Below, piece after piece: positions 15,093-22,996 of a stretch of 22,996 nt of DNA; position 1 is the stretch's first letter, and each line of letters starts with the position of its first letter. Below the pieces are notes generated by a model. It saw only the letters and a program-made list of their open reading frames with translations. It searched no databases and was not told the origin of the DNA. The translations under genes and the position numbers were made by a program. The stretch covers positions 1-22,996 of the forward strand of contig JBBQYA010000042.1 of assembly GCA_038209155.1 (NCBI GenBank), read 5' to 3'. This stretch comes from JBBQYA01 sp038209155. GTDB taxonomy: Bacteria > Bacteroidota > Bacteroidia > Sphingobacteriales > Sphingobacteriaceae.

Positions 15093-16352
15093 TTATCGAA
15101 GCAAGCCCATTCGGTTTGCATCTAATTTCAATAAAATAAAAAGGAGAATAGTGAAACTCCAAAGAGAAGAACCTCCATAGCTTATAAATGGAAGCGGAAT
15201 TCCAATTACGGGAATCAAGCCAATGGTCATTCCCAGATTAATAGTGATATGGAAAAATAAAATGGAAAATACTCCATAAGCATAAATTCGAGAATAGGTA
15301 AATCGCTGCCTCTCGGCTATGAAAATAATGCGAAACAGCAGTGTGACGAATAAACCAATCACTACTAAACTTCCTACAAAACCATACTCCTCGCCGATAG
15401 TACAAAAGATAAAATCGGTGCTTTGCTCTGGCACAAAATCGTATTTGGTTTGCGTGCCTTGCAAAAATCCTTTGCCCAAAAAACCACCTGAACCAATAGC
15501 TATCATAGATTGGTTAACATTGTATCCGGCTCCTTTTAAGTCAACATCTATTCCCACCAAATTATTAATACGATCTCTTTGATGGGGTTTTAATACATTT
15601 TTGATGGTGTAATCAACTCCAAAAACTACCAAAACAGAGAAGGCTAAGGAAGAAAGAATAATTAGTACAGCTTGACGGCTACGTTTGTAGAAATAAATAA
15701 ATAAACCCGCAATTATTGCAAAAGCAATGAGGAGGGTCAGTTTTTTTACCATTAATGCTAAAAGAAAAATGATGATCACTCCAAAACCTATCACTAAAAC
15801 TACTCCAGACAAACCTTCTCTATACAATACTAAAACGAAGGCAAGAAAGGTAGAAGCTGAACCTGCATCTGGCTGAAGCATAATTAACACAAAAGGTATA
15901 ACCAACAAGCTTGTAGACGCAATTTTGGTGCTCAATTGCTGCATTTTTATATTGGTTCCACTTAGATATTTAGCTAATGCCATGCAGGTTGCAAATTTTG
16001 CAAACTCAGAAGGTTGCAATCTGAAACTCCCAATCTCAAACCAAGCTTGATTTCCGCCAACCAATTTTCCAACAAATAAAACCCCAACAAGTAAAAGCAA
16101 AGTTATACCATAGAAGACGTAAGAAAAAGTGCTAAAAAACTTATAATCAAGGATTAAAATAAGCATTGCAAGAAACAATGCTGTGAAAATCCAAATCAAT
16201 TGTTTTCCATAATTTCTATCCAAATCGAAAATACTGCTATGATCTGTGTCGTAAACGGCAGCATAAATGCTAAACCAACCAATAAGAATTAGTGCTATAT
16301 AAATGCCTAGCGTAAGGAGATCTACATTAAATAAAATACTTTTTTTGTTCAT
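15093..16352 (-). CDS. rodA: RodA, SEDS peptidoglycan glycosyltransferase
   Basis: RodA polymerises lipid II into glycan strands during lateral-wall growth, working with PBP2. It has 419 residues and about ten predicted membrane helices. SEDS features include RLQPSEFAK (111-119), the large periplasmic loop with HQRDRI (257-262) and DLKGAGYNVNQSMIAIGSGG (271-290), then GKGFLQGTQTKYDFVPEQSTDFIF (293-316) and the C-terminal PLPFISYGGSS (386-396). Asp271, before KGAGY, aligns with the catalytic Asp of E. coli RodA (D-PLGAGY). The start codon overlaps the mrdA stop in an ATGA tetranucleotide, so translational coupling is likely. It is the last gene of the elongasome block and converges on the Glu-rich gene across 233 bp. 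Confidence 0.93.
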   Translation of the reverse strand: MNKKSILFNVDLLTLGIYIALILIGWFSIYAAVYDTDHSSIFDLDRNYGKQLIWIFTALFLAMLILILDYKFFSTFSYVFYGITLLLLVGVLFVGKLVGGNQAWFEIGSFRLQPSEFAKFATCMALAKYLSGTNIKMQQLSTKIASTSLLVIPFVLIMLQPDAGSASTFLAFVLVLYREGLSGVVLVIGFGVIIIFLLALMVKKLTLLIAFAIIAGLFIYFYKRSRQAVLIILSSLAFSVLVVFGVDYTIKNVLKPHQRDRINNLVGIDVDLKGAGYNVNQSMIAIGSGGFLGKGFLQGTQTKYDFVPEQSTDFIFCTIGEEYGFVGSLVVIGLFVTLLFRIIFIAERQRFTYSRIYAYGVFSILFFHITINLGMTIGLIPVIGIPLPFISYGGSSLWSFTILLFILLKLDANRMGLLR

Positions 16353-18190
16353 TTAATTTTAGATACAGTATCGTTGATAAATCGTGCATTTAAAATTCTG
16401 TCTTCAAATGCTTTTGGTTTTGTAATGCTATCTGTCAAATATTTTTCGACTAGTAAACTGGTAAGAGGAGCAGCCCAAGTACTTCCGCCACCACCCTGCG
16501 CATTTTCTATTACTACTGCTATCGCTATTTTTGGATTATCCTTCGGTGCAAATGCAATAAACACCGAATGATCTTCGCCATTGGTAACTTGCACAGTACC
16601 GGTTTTGCCACACATTATAATGTTTTTTATTTTTGATCTTCCAGCAGTTCCACCTTGCACTACTGCTTCCATTCCTTCTATTACAGGATCAAAATAGGCG
16701 GCATCTATTCCTACATAGTTCTTTTTTGTGTACTCTGGTTTTACAATTTTTTTCTGTCCGATGGCTTTTATTAAATGTGGATTATAATAAAAACCTCTAT
16801 TTGCAACTATGGCTGCCAAATTTGCCATTTGCAATGGAGTAATTCCCAATTCGCCTTGGCCAATAGATAGTGAAATAATCGTAGAACCTTTCCAAGAACC
16901 TTTTCCATAAATTTTATTGTATTGTTCGGCTGTTGGTAGTAATCCTTTCAATTCATTGGGCAAATCTATTTGAAGTTTTTTGCCCACTCCAAAATTATTT
17001 ACGCCAGATCTCCAAGCGTTAAAGCCTTCCTCAGAATTTTTGAACTGGTTACTTTGGATCAGTGCATTGAAATAATTACAGTTATATGAATTACAACTCC
17101 ATTGTAAAGACATTGGTAAATTTACAGGAGAAGGATGACTTCTACAACCCACTCGCAGACCTCCTAAAAAATAAGCTCCACCGCATCCATAGGTAGATTC
17201 ACGAGTTATGATGTGATATTTTTGTTCTAATAATACATTTATGATTTTGAAAATAGAGCCTGGCGGATATTGAGCCATTGTAGGACGAATGAACAAAGGT
17301 ATGTTTTCGTCCAACAAAAGCTTTCGGTAATTTTTGCTTCTGGCTCTACCAACTAATAAATTCGGATCGTATGTTGGACTGCTGATAAAGGCAAGAATTT
17401 CTCCAGTAGAAGGTTCAATCGCAACAATACTTCCTTTCTTATTTTGCATTAATCTTTCTCCGTAAGCTTGAAGTTCTGCATCCAAAGACGACATTAATCT
17501 TTCACCAGAAACTGCAGTGGTATCAAATCTGCCATCTTCAAATCTTCCTTTTTCTCTATTAAAAACATCTACCATAATGTTTTTTATCCCTCTTTGTCCT
17601 CTAAGTTCGGTTTCGTAAGATTGTTCTATTCCACTTATTCCAATATAATCTCCTTGTTGATAATAGTTTCCAGATTTGGCAATCATCCGATCATTCACCT
17701 CACCTATATAACCTAAAATATGTGGAGCAGATTGATTGGGATATTTTCTTACCGATCTGTTTTGCACATAAAACCCTTGGTATTCAAAAAGTTTCTCCTG
17801 AAAACCTGCATAAGTTCTGCTTGATAATTGTTTTTCGAAAACGGAGGCTTTGTATTTTGAATATTTTCTGGCTTTCTCAAATTTGGTAATAAAATCTATT
17901 TTAGTAATACCAATTAATCGACAAAATTCAAGAGTATCAAAATCTTTTACTTGCCGAGGAATTACCATTAAATCATAAACTGGTTCATTTTGAACCAGAA
18001 TTACCCCGTTTCTATCACTAATTACGCCACGAGCCGGATAAATAATTAATTTTCTAAGTACATTATTATTCGCAGATAAATAGTAGCTTTCATCTATTAT
18101 CTGAATATAAAATAATTTGGCCAACAGAACGAAGGCAACGAAAGCTACAATTGCTTGAATTACAAATTTTCGCTCAAAGAAAATGTTCAT
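16349..18190 (-). CDS. mrdA: Penicillin-binding protein 2 (elongasome transpeptidase)
   Basis: PBP2 is the class B transpeptidase that cross-links the glycan made by RodA. It has 613 residues: a single N-terminal membrane anchor (about 9-29), a pedestal domain (GVISDRNGVILVQN at 55-68; LGYIGEVND at 159-167; GISGIEQSYE at 184-193) and a transpeptidase domain. The active-site motifs are Ser312-IFK (SxxK with Ile as second residue), Ser365-Cys-Asn (SxN) and Lys529-TGT. A cluster of Cys336, Cys349, His352 and Cys366 near the active site may bind zinc, as in Acinetobacter PBP2, where Asp residues fill two of the positions. The gene overlaps mreD upstream and rodA downstream by 4 bp each (ATGA). 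Confidence 0.93.
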   Translation of the reverse strand: MNIFFERKFVIQAIVAFVAFVLLAKLFYIQIIDESYYLSANNNVLRKLIIYPARGVISDRNGVILVQNEPVYDLMVIPRQVKDFDTLEFCRLIGITKIDFITKFEKARKYSKYKASVFEKQLSSRTYAGFQEKLFEYQGFYVQNRSVRKYPNQSAPHILGYIGEVNDRMIAKSGNYYQQGDYIGISGIEQSYETELRGQRGIKNIMVDVFNREKGRFEDGRFDTTAVSGERLMSSLDAELQAYGERLMQNKKGSIVAIEPSTGEILAFISSPTYDPNLLVGRARSKNYRKLLLDENIPLFIRPTMAQYPPGSIFKIINVLLEQKYHIITRESTYGCGGAYFLGGLRVGCRSHPSPVNLPMSLQWSCNSYNCNYFNALIQSNQFKNSEEGFNAWRSGVNNFGVGKKLQIDLPNELKGLLPTAEQYNKIYGKGSWKGSTIISLSIGQGELGITPLQMANLAAIVANRGFYYNPHLIKAIGQKKIVKPEYTKKNYVGIDAAYFDPVIEGMEAVVQGGTAGRSKIKNIIMCGKTGTVQVTNGEDHSVFIAFAPKDNPKIAIAVVIENAQGGGGSTWAAPLTSLLVEKYLTDSITKPKAFEDRILNARFINDTVSKIK

Positions 18191-18702
18191 CTTGTTCTAT
18201 TGGAAGAAAAAAAGTATTGACTTAAAATAACTAAAACCATAGTAAAAATACTACTTAATAGAATTCGTAAAAGAGTAATTGGGAATTCATTGAAACGAAA
18301 AACTTCTATATTAAATAAAACCAAATGATGCATAAAAACTAAAATAGAACTATAGGTAATAAACCAGCGTGAACCCATATTATTTAAAGTTGGAACTGGT
18401 TCGTTTTCATATCCTCCTCTTGGGGTCACAATAATCAGAACTAATGGACGGCAAAAAGCCATAAAAACTGTTGCTGCAGCATGTATACCAGCGGTATCTG
18501 AAAATAAATCTACTGATAAACCTAACATAAAACCAAGCATTAATAAAGCCCAAGCCGGAATATCTAAGGGTAGGAGTAAAATAAATAGTATATATAGATA
18601 GGGATTAAGAACGTTAAATAATTGAATATTATTTAGTATCAACACTTGAAAAATAACCAGAAATATAAATCTGGAAGTATTTGAAAATAATAGCCTAATC
18701 AT
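18187..18702 (-). CDS. mreD: MreD, elongasome membrane protein
   Basis: This 171-residue hydrophobic protein has five or six predicted membrane helices, the usual size and profile of MreD. A characteristic segment is LMLGFMLGLSVDLFSDTAGIHAAATVFMAFCRP (residues about 55-87), with GLxxDLFSxxxGxHAxA as in the family. It helps hold the MreB-MreC-PBP2-RodA complex in the inner membrane. MreD is poorly conserved, so position between mreC and mrdA adds weight. Its start lies inside the end of mreC (8-bp overlap) and its stop overlaps the mrdA start. Confidence 0.88.
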   Translation of the reverse strand: MIRLLFSNTSRFIFLVIFQVLILNNIQLFNVLNPYLYILFILLLPLDIPAWALLMLGFMLGLSVDLFSDTAGIHAAATVFMAFCRPLVLIIVTPRGGYENEPVPTLNNMGSRWFITYSSILVFMHHLVLFNIEVFRFNEFPITLLRILLSSIFTMVLVILSQYFFSSNRTR

Positions 18703-19525
18703 ATTTCAATGTGCTTTCCAAATTGTCTTGTTCTTCTGCATATATGTTTTTGACAATATATACATACTGAATATTTTGAAGTCTAGAAGTCATTCGTACT
18801 CGAATAGAATAAAAGTTGTCTCCTTCTTTCATCTCGAAATCTCGGACTACGCCAATTAAAATTCCTTCAGGAAATATTGAAGAAAACCCAGTAGTAGTAA
18901 TTTTTTCTCCTTTTTTGATTAAAATATGACTTGGAACATCCAACATAGTAAGTTCTTGAGGGCTAATACCGTCCCATACAATAGATCCAATATCTTTTGT
19001 ACTATCCAATTGGCCACTCAGCCGAGTTTGCTTATGAAGTATAGAAATTACAGTACAAAAATTTTCAGAAACATTATTGACAATACCCACAACGCCGCTT
19101 CCACATATTACTCCCATGTTTTTGCGAACACCATGTTTACTTCCTCTGTTTAAAGTCAAATAATTGTTTCTTCTATTAGTAGAATTATTGATAACTCTGG
19201 CAGGATAATAAATATATTGCTTCTTTAATGTAGTGTCGTTATAGCTAATACTATCGGAAGGAGTTTTAAGATTCGACTTTTGTTGATCACTTAATAATTT
19301 TGCATTTTCAGTAGCCAAACTGTCATTTGTTCCTTTGAGGGATAAATATTCCTTAAAATTACTAACCATAAGAAACATTTGTCCGCTTACATTATTTGCA
19401 GAGTTCAAAACACTTGCATTCTGATAGGAATTATTTTTAACAATAAGTGAAAAAGATATTGATTCCAAAAACAGGAATAGAAAAAACGCGTAATACTTGA
19501 CAATAAAAAACCAAAGGTTACGCAT
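18695..19525 (-). CDS. mreC: MreC, rod-shape periplasmic scaffold
   Basis: MreC is a bitopic inner-membrane protein that activates PBP2 and RodA. It has 276 residues: one membrane helix (about 9-29), a coiled-coil segment (about 50-85) and a beta-rich periplasmic region. Family landmarks are ARVINNSTNRRNNYLTLNRG (109-128), KNMGVICGSGVVGIVNNV (135-152), TMLDVPSHILIKKGEKITTTGFSSIFPEGILIG (193-225). It begins 54 bp after mreB ends and overlaps mreD by 8 bp, so it is surely in the same operon. Confidence 0.93.
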   Translation of the reverse strand: MRNLWFFIVKYYAFFLFLFLESISFSLIVKNNSYQNASVLNSANNVSGQMFLMVSNFKEYLSLKGTNDSLATENAKLLSDQQKSNLKTPSDSISYNDTTLKKQYIYYPARVINNSTNRRNNYLTLNRGSKHGVRKNMGVICGSGVVGIVNNVSENFCTVISILHKQTRLSGQLDSTKDIGSIVWDGISPQELTMLDVPSHILIKKGEKITTTGFSSIFPEGILIGVVRDFEMKEGDNFYSIRVRMTSRLQNIQYVYIVKNIYAEEQDNLESTLKYD

Positions 19526-19579
19526 TGCTCGACAAAAAATTAATACCTCTCACAGAAAAATTTAAACTTTAAAAATAAT

Positions 19580-20602
19580 TTACGGCATTAAAAATTTAAA
19601 ATTTTGAATATTCTTTAAAGCTATTCCAGTTCCTCTCACTACTGCTCTTAGTGGATCTTCTGCTACCGTTACCGGGAGTTTAGTTTTTACCGAAATACGC
19701 TTGTCCAATCCTCTTAATAATGCACCCCCGCCAGTCAAATATATTCCTGTAGTGTAAATATCTGCAGATAATTCGGGCGGTGTAATTTCTAAAGCTTTCA
19801 AAATAGCTTCTTCAATTTTTGAAATAGATTTGTCTAAACATTGTGCTATTTCTGTGTAGGAAACTAAAATTTGTTTTGGTACGCCTGTCATTAAATCTCT
19901 TCCTTGCACTGCAAAATCTGCTGGCGGGTCTATTAATTCTGGCAATGCTGAACCTACTTCTATCTTAATTTTTTCCGCTGTTCTATCTCCAATTAGTATG
20001 TTGTGTTGTCTACGCATGTAGTTTACAATATCTGCATCAAAATTATCTCCAGCTACTCTTATGGATTGATCGCAAACGATACCAGCCAGTGCAATTACGG
20101 CAATTTCTGTAGTACCGCCACCAATATCAATAATCATATTTCCCATTGGTTCTTCCACATCTATTCCAATTCCAATAGCTGCCGCCATAGGTTCGTGGAT
20201 TAGGTAAACTTCTTTGGCTCCTGCTATTTCTGCAGAATCTCTTACTGCTCTTTTCTCTACTTCTGTAATTCCAGATGGAATACAAATAACCATTCTTAAA
20301 GAGGGTAAAAACCATCCCTTTCCAGAATTTATCATTCGTATCATTCCCCTTATCATGTGTTCAGCAGCATCAAAGTCTGCAATTACTCCATCCTTTAGTG
20401 GACGTATGGTTTTAATATTGTCATGTGTTTTTCCATCCATTTGCATGGCTTGTTTTCCTATGGCAATTACTTTTCCGGTCTTCCGATCCATCGCTACTAT
20501 GGATGGTTCATCTACTACAACTTTATCATTGTGAATTATAAGTGTATTGGCGGTTCCCAGGTCAATGGCTATTTCCTGAGTGAAAAAATTAAAAAAACCC
20601 AT
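19580..20602 (-). CDS. mreB: MreB, actin-like rod-shape protein
   Basis: MreB is a bacterial actin that polymerises on the inner face of the membrane and positions the elongasome. It has 340 residues, the normal length. Nucleotide-binding motifs are phosphate 1 IDLGTANT (13-20), the catalytic Glu137 in HEPMAAAIG (136-144), phosphate 2 IDIGGGTTE (158-166) and the adenosine loop TGGGALLRG (290-298). An N-terminal hydrophobic MGFFNFF may serve as a membrane contact. The gene leads the block mreB-mreC-mreD-mrdA-rodA and lies 172 bp downstream of purH, enough for its own promoter. Confidence 0.96.
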   Translation of the reverse strand: MGFFNFFTQEIAIDLGTANTLIIHNDKVVVDEPSIVAMDRKTGKVIAIGKQAMQMDGKTHDNIKTIRPLKDGVIADFDAAEHMIRGMIRMINSGKGWFLPSLRMVICIPSGITEVEKRAVRDSAEIAGAKEVYLIHEPMAAAIGIGIDVEEPMGNMIIDIGGGTTEIAVIALAGIVCDQSIRVAGDNFDADIVNYMRRQHNILIGDRTAEKIKIEVGSALPELIDPPADFAVQGRDLMTGVPKQILVSYTEIAQCLDKSISKIEEAILKALEITPPELSADIYTTGIYLTGGGALLRGLDKRISVKTKLPVTVAEDPLRAVVRGTGIALKNIQNFKFLMP

Positions 20603-20611
20603 TTATATGTT

Positions 20612-20678
20612 CTTAGTTTAATTTGGTTTAGTTGGCTTAGTTTATTGAGCGTTTTTGTTTTAAAAATTCTGCAAACGC
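20612..20678 (-). repeat. Short direct and inverted repeats in the mreB leader
   Basis: CTTAGTTTA occurs at 20612-20620 and again at 20636-20644 (24-bp period), with a partial copy (GTTTAGTTGG) between. Next to it GCGTTT (20649-20654) and AAACGC (20673-20678) form a 6-bp inverted repeat with an 18-base loop. All lie 10-76 bases upstream of the mreB start, in the untranslated leader or promoter. They may be binding or RNA-structure elements, but no known motif is recognised. Confidence 0.35.
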
Positions 20679-20774
20679 AATTTCAGAAGATATATCTTAT
20701 TTTTCTCTCTATTTCGTATGATGGATAATTTTTTTTTGGGGTAATAAGTTTTATATGTTAGGCTGAAATGTCAA

Positions 20775-22301
20775 TTAATGTTTAAAATGTCTAATTCCTG
20801 TCATAACCATTGCCATGTTATTTTCATTACAAAAATTAATAGAGTCAGAATCCTTAATAGATCCTCCCGGTTGTACAACTGCTTTAATTCCAGCATGATG
20901 AGCAATTTCTACACAATCTGGAAATGGAAAAAACGCATCTGATGCCATAACCGCGCCATTTAAATTAAAGCCAAATTTCTTTGCTTTAGAAATCGCTTGT
21001 TCCAAAGCATCTATTCTAGATGTCTGCCCAACTCCACTAGCAAGCATTTGTTCATTTTTAGCTAACACAATCGTATTCGATTTTGTGTGTTTTGCAACTT
21101 TAAAAGCAAAAATCAAATCTTTAATTTCCTCTTCATTTGCAATTGTATTACTTACATTTTGCATTTCACTCTCAGCTTCTGAATTTAAATCAGAATCTTG
21201 TTCAATTATACCATTTAACAACGATTTAAATTGTTTTATTGCCTTTCCATGCGGATGAAGTTGTAAAATATTTCTATTCTTTTTTGTTTTTAATAAAGTT
21301 AGTGCAGCATTTTCAAAACCTGGTGCAATCAATATTTCAAAAAATAAATGATTAATTAACGTAGCAGTCTTTTCATCGAGAATTCGGTTGCAAATTAAAA
21401 CTCCACCAAAAGCAGAAATCGGATCAGCAGAAAGTGCTTTTTCCCAAGCAATTTCTAGATCTTTTGCGCTCGCTATTCCACATGCATTTGTATGTTTTAT
21501 AATCGCAAAAGTAGGTTCCGAAAATTCGTCTATCAATTGTATAGCAGCATCTATATCTACTAAATTATTGTAAGACAAATCTTTACCGCTTAATTTGGTA
21601 AATAATTCATTCAAATTCCCGTAATAAGTACCTGACTGATGAGGATTTTCTCCATATCGTAATAGTTGGGCTCCTTGCTCACTGTGTTTGAAAACTGGTA
21701 AACCTATTTCTTCGTTAAAATAATTAAAAATGGCTGTATCGTAGTTGGATGAAACATTAAATGCTTTTGCAGCAAATTTAAATCGTTGATGCAAATCGGT
21801 AAAACCTTTACTAGATTCTAAAATCTCTAATAATTCAGCATATTCTGTTCTAGAAGAAATAATACAAACGTCGTTAAAGTTTTTAGCAGCAGCTCTGATT
21901 AAAGAAATTCCACCAATATCAATTTTTTCAATAATCTCCTCTTGGTCGTCCGTTTCTCTCAACGTTTCTTCAAAAGGATAAAGATCTACAATCACTAAAT
22001 CTATTTCTGGAATATCAAAAGCTACCAATTGTTGTTCATCTCCATCATGTCCTCGGCGCGCAAGTATTCCTCCAAAAACTTTTGGGTGTAGAGTTTTTAC
22101 TCGACCACCAAATATAGATGGGTAGTCTGTAAGATTTTCAATTGCATTTACTTCAAAGCCTAAATCTTTAATAAACTGTTCTGTCCCACCAGTAGAGTAC
22201 AATTGTATTCCAAGTGAGTTTAATTTATTAACAACTTTTTCTAAACCCTCTTTGTAATATACTGATATTAAGGCGTTTTTGATTTTTTTAGGGCGGGTCA
22301 T
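20775..22301 (-). CDS. purH: Bifunctional AICAR formyltransferase / IMP cyclohydrolase
   Basis: PurH carries out the last two steps of IMP synthesis: formylation of AICAR with 10-formyl-THF, then ring closure to IMP. It has 508 residues. The N-terminal cyclohydrolase domain has the MGS-like fold (LISVYYKEGLEKVV, LYSTGGT at 34-40, GGRVKTLHPKVFGGIL at 65-80). The formyltransferase domain has RYGENPHQ (215-222), the catalytic Lys269-His270 in IIKHTNACG, SADPISAFGG (291-300) and the C-terminal PGGSIKDSDSI. It is 116 bp downstream of purN on the same strand and 172 bp upstream of mreB. A purH-mreB neighbourhood is, from memory, common in Bacteroidetes. Confidence 0.96.
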   Translation of the reverse strand: MTRPKKIKNALISVYYKEGLEKVVNKLNSLGIQLYSTGGTEQFIKDLGFEVNAIENLTDYPSIFGGRVKTLHPKVFGGILARRGHDGDEQQLVAFDIPEIDLVIVDLYPFEETLRETDDQEEIIEKIDIGGISLIRAAAKNFNDVCIISSRTEYAELLEILESSKGFTDLHQRFKFAAKAFNVSSNYDTAIFNYFNEEIGLPVFKHSEQGAQLLRYGENPHQSGTYYGNLNELFTKLSGKDLSYNNLVDIDAAIQLIDEFSEPTFAIIKHTNACGIASAKDLEIAWEKALSADPISAFGGVLICNRILDEKTATLINHLFFEILIAPGFENAALTLLKTKKNRNILQLHPHGKAIKQFKSLLNGIIEQDSDLNSEAESEMQNVSNTIANEEEIKDLIFAFKVAKHTKSNTIVLAKNEQMLASGVGQTSRIDALEQAISKAKKFGFNLNGAVMASDAFFPFPDCVEIAHHAGIKAVVQPGGSIKDSDSINFCNENNMAMVMTGIRHFKH

Positions 22302-22350
22302 TCAACAATGGATCGTAATGCAATTTTAGGAAAAATAAACTAGCTTTTCA

Positions 22351-22364
22351 ATCCTAAATAGGAT
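22351..22364. promoter_or_regulatory. Perfect palindrome between purN and purH
   Basis: ATCCTA-AA-TAGGAT is an inverted repeat with two 6-bp arms and a 2-base centre, 50 bases upstream of the purH start. Size and symmetry would suit a dimeric repressor operator, but it is not the known PurR operator of E. coli or the PurBox of Bacillus, and one copy in AT-rich DNA may be chance. Confidence 0.3.
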
Positions 22365-22417
22365 ATTTATTCGTGGAAATTAAATAAATAAAACGACATT
22401 ATTTCTCTATTAAAAAT

Positions 22418-22990
22418 TTATAATTTCTTAAGAAGTGATTCGATAATTCTAGGAAAATGTTGATACTCTAATTGTTGGATTTTATACATTAATGTTTCAA
22501 CGGTGTCCTTTTTCTCAACCTCACATGCAGCTTGAAAAATGATTTCTCCTTCATCATAATTTTGATTTACATAATGAATGGAAATTCCAGATTCTTTTTC
22601 ATTAGCATCTAATACCGCTTGATGTACTTTAGTTCCATACATTCCCAATCCTCCATATTTTGGCAACAATGCGGGATGCACGTTCACAATTCTTTTTGCG
22701 AAAGCTTGCAAAATATCTTCAGGTAATAGCCAAAGAAAACCAGCCAATACAATAAAATCAATTTTCAAATTTTGCAAAAGACGTAAAACTTTTGCTGGAT
22801 TATTCATTTCTTCCCGATTAAAAATATGAGTAGGAATCTCAAAACTATCGGCACGAACCAATACATAAGCATCTGCATTATTGGTCATTACAATAGAAAT
22901 CTCAATCTCCCGATTTCGCATAAAATGCTCGATTATGCGCTGGGCGTTTGATCCTGAACCGGAAGCAAATATGGCTATGCGTTTTTTCAA
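22418..22990 (-). CDS. purN: Phosphoribosylglycinamide formyltransferase (GAR transformylase)
   Basis: PurN transfers a formyl group from 10-formyl-THF to GAR, step 3 of purine synthesis. It has 190 residues, the normal length. The phosphate-binding FASGSGSNAQ is at 8-17. The catalytic trio Asn103, His105 (VNVHPALLPKYGG) and Asp146 (YDEGEII) is intact, with SGISIHYV (134-141) also typical. The start at 22990 is six bases from the window edge, but MKKRIAIFASGSGSN is a standard N-terminus. It is the first gene of the minus-strand run purN-purH-mreB within the window; whatever lies upstream is not visible. Confidence 0.95.
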   Translation of the reverse strand: MKKRIAIFASGSGSNAQRIIEHFMRNREIEISIVMTNNADAYVLVRADSFEIPTHIFNREEMNNPAKVLRLLQNLKIDFIVLAGFLWLLPEDILQAFAKRIVNVHPALLPKYGGLGMYGTKVHQAVLDANEKESGISIHYVNQNYDEGEIIFQAACEVEKKDTVETLMYKIQQLEYQHFPRIIESLLKKL

Positions 22991-22996
22991 TTTTGT

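Noticed and set aside
15319..15582. 87-codon plus-strand ORF opposite rodA
   Set aside because: It lies wholly within the conserved rodA coding sequence and its peptide is low complexity (Pro/Lys/Ser).
20214..20534. 106-codon plus-strand ORF opposite mreB
   Set aside because: It is a frame shadow of a strongly conserved mreB coding region.
1..22996. tRNA, rRNA or riboswitch genes
   Set aside because: No spacer shows cloverleaf arms, T-loop GTTCGA-type motifs or known aptamer cores; spacers are short and AT-rich.

Overview
The window looks like an AT-rich chromosomal segment from a member of the Bacteroidetes/Bacteroidota. Several lines of sequence evidence point there: a secreted protein with a C-terminal type IX secretion sorting domain, a long (633-residue) PurF-type enzyme, a DnaX that opens MENFVVSARKYRP, a mreB-mreC-mreD-mrdA-rodA block directly downstream of purH, and A-rich translation starts instead of Shine-Dalgarno sites. 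I see no phage, insertion sequence, integron, CRISPR array, tRNA or rRNA. It reads as core genome with a few lineage-specific genes.

Layout. Positions 10-1911 (+) hold a PurF-like amidophosphoribosyltransferase whose stop codon overlaps the stop of the convergent leftward group at 4321-1908: a small secreted or membrane protein, a LysE-family exporter and a membrane-anchored endonuclease/exonuclease/phosphatase protein. Divergent from these are yebC (4404-5129, +) and a propionyl-CoA carboxylase beta subunit (5252-6799, +). A 382-bp gene-free stretch with two diverged copies of a compound repeat follows, then dnaX (7182-8978, +). A DUF2071-type protein (9750-9031, -) and a doubtful small ORF precede icd (10127-11356, +) and a T9SS-sorted secreted protein (11501-12772, +), which ends 1 bp from the convergent tdk (13346-12774, -). 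A Glu-rich lineage-specific protein (13591-14859, +) ends this mixed region. From 15093 to 22990 every gene is on the minus strand: purN, purH, then mreB, mreC, mreD, mrdA (PBP2) and rodA.

How the genes work together. PurF-like, PurN and PurH catalyse steps 1, 3 and 9-10 of IMP synthesis. The Mre/PBP2/RodA proteins make up the elongasome that inserts lateral-wall peptidoglycan; mreC, mreD, mrdA and rodA overlap by 4-8 bp and are probably translationally coupled. DnaX, thymidine kinase and the purine genes support DNA replication and nucleotide supply. ICD and propionyl-CoA carboxylase belong to central carbon metabolism.

The observation most worth following up is in dnaX. A run of ten A residues lies immediately after the clamp-loader core. 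A shift into the -1 frame meets TGA after one codon, and a shift into the +1 frame meets TAA after six codons, so this gene may make a short gamma form as well as tau by slippage. The duplicated repeat module just upstream of dnaX and a Cys/His cluster in PBP2 come next. I did not find a clearly new multi-gene system.
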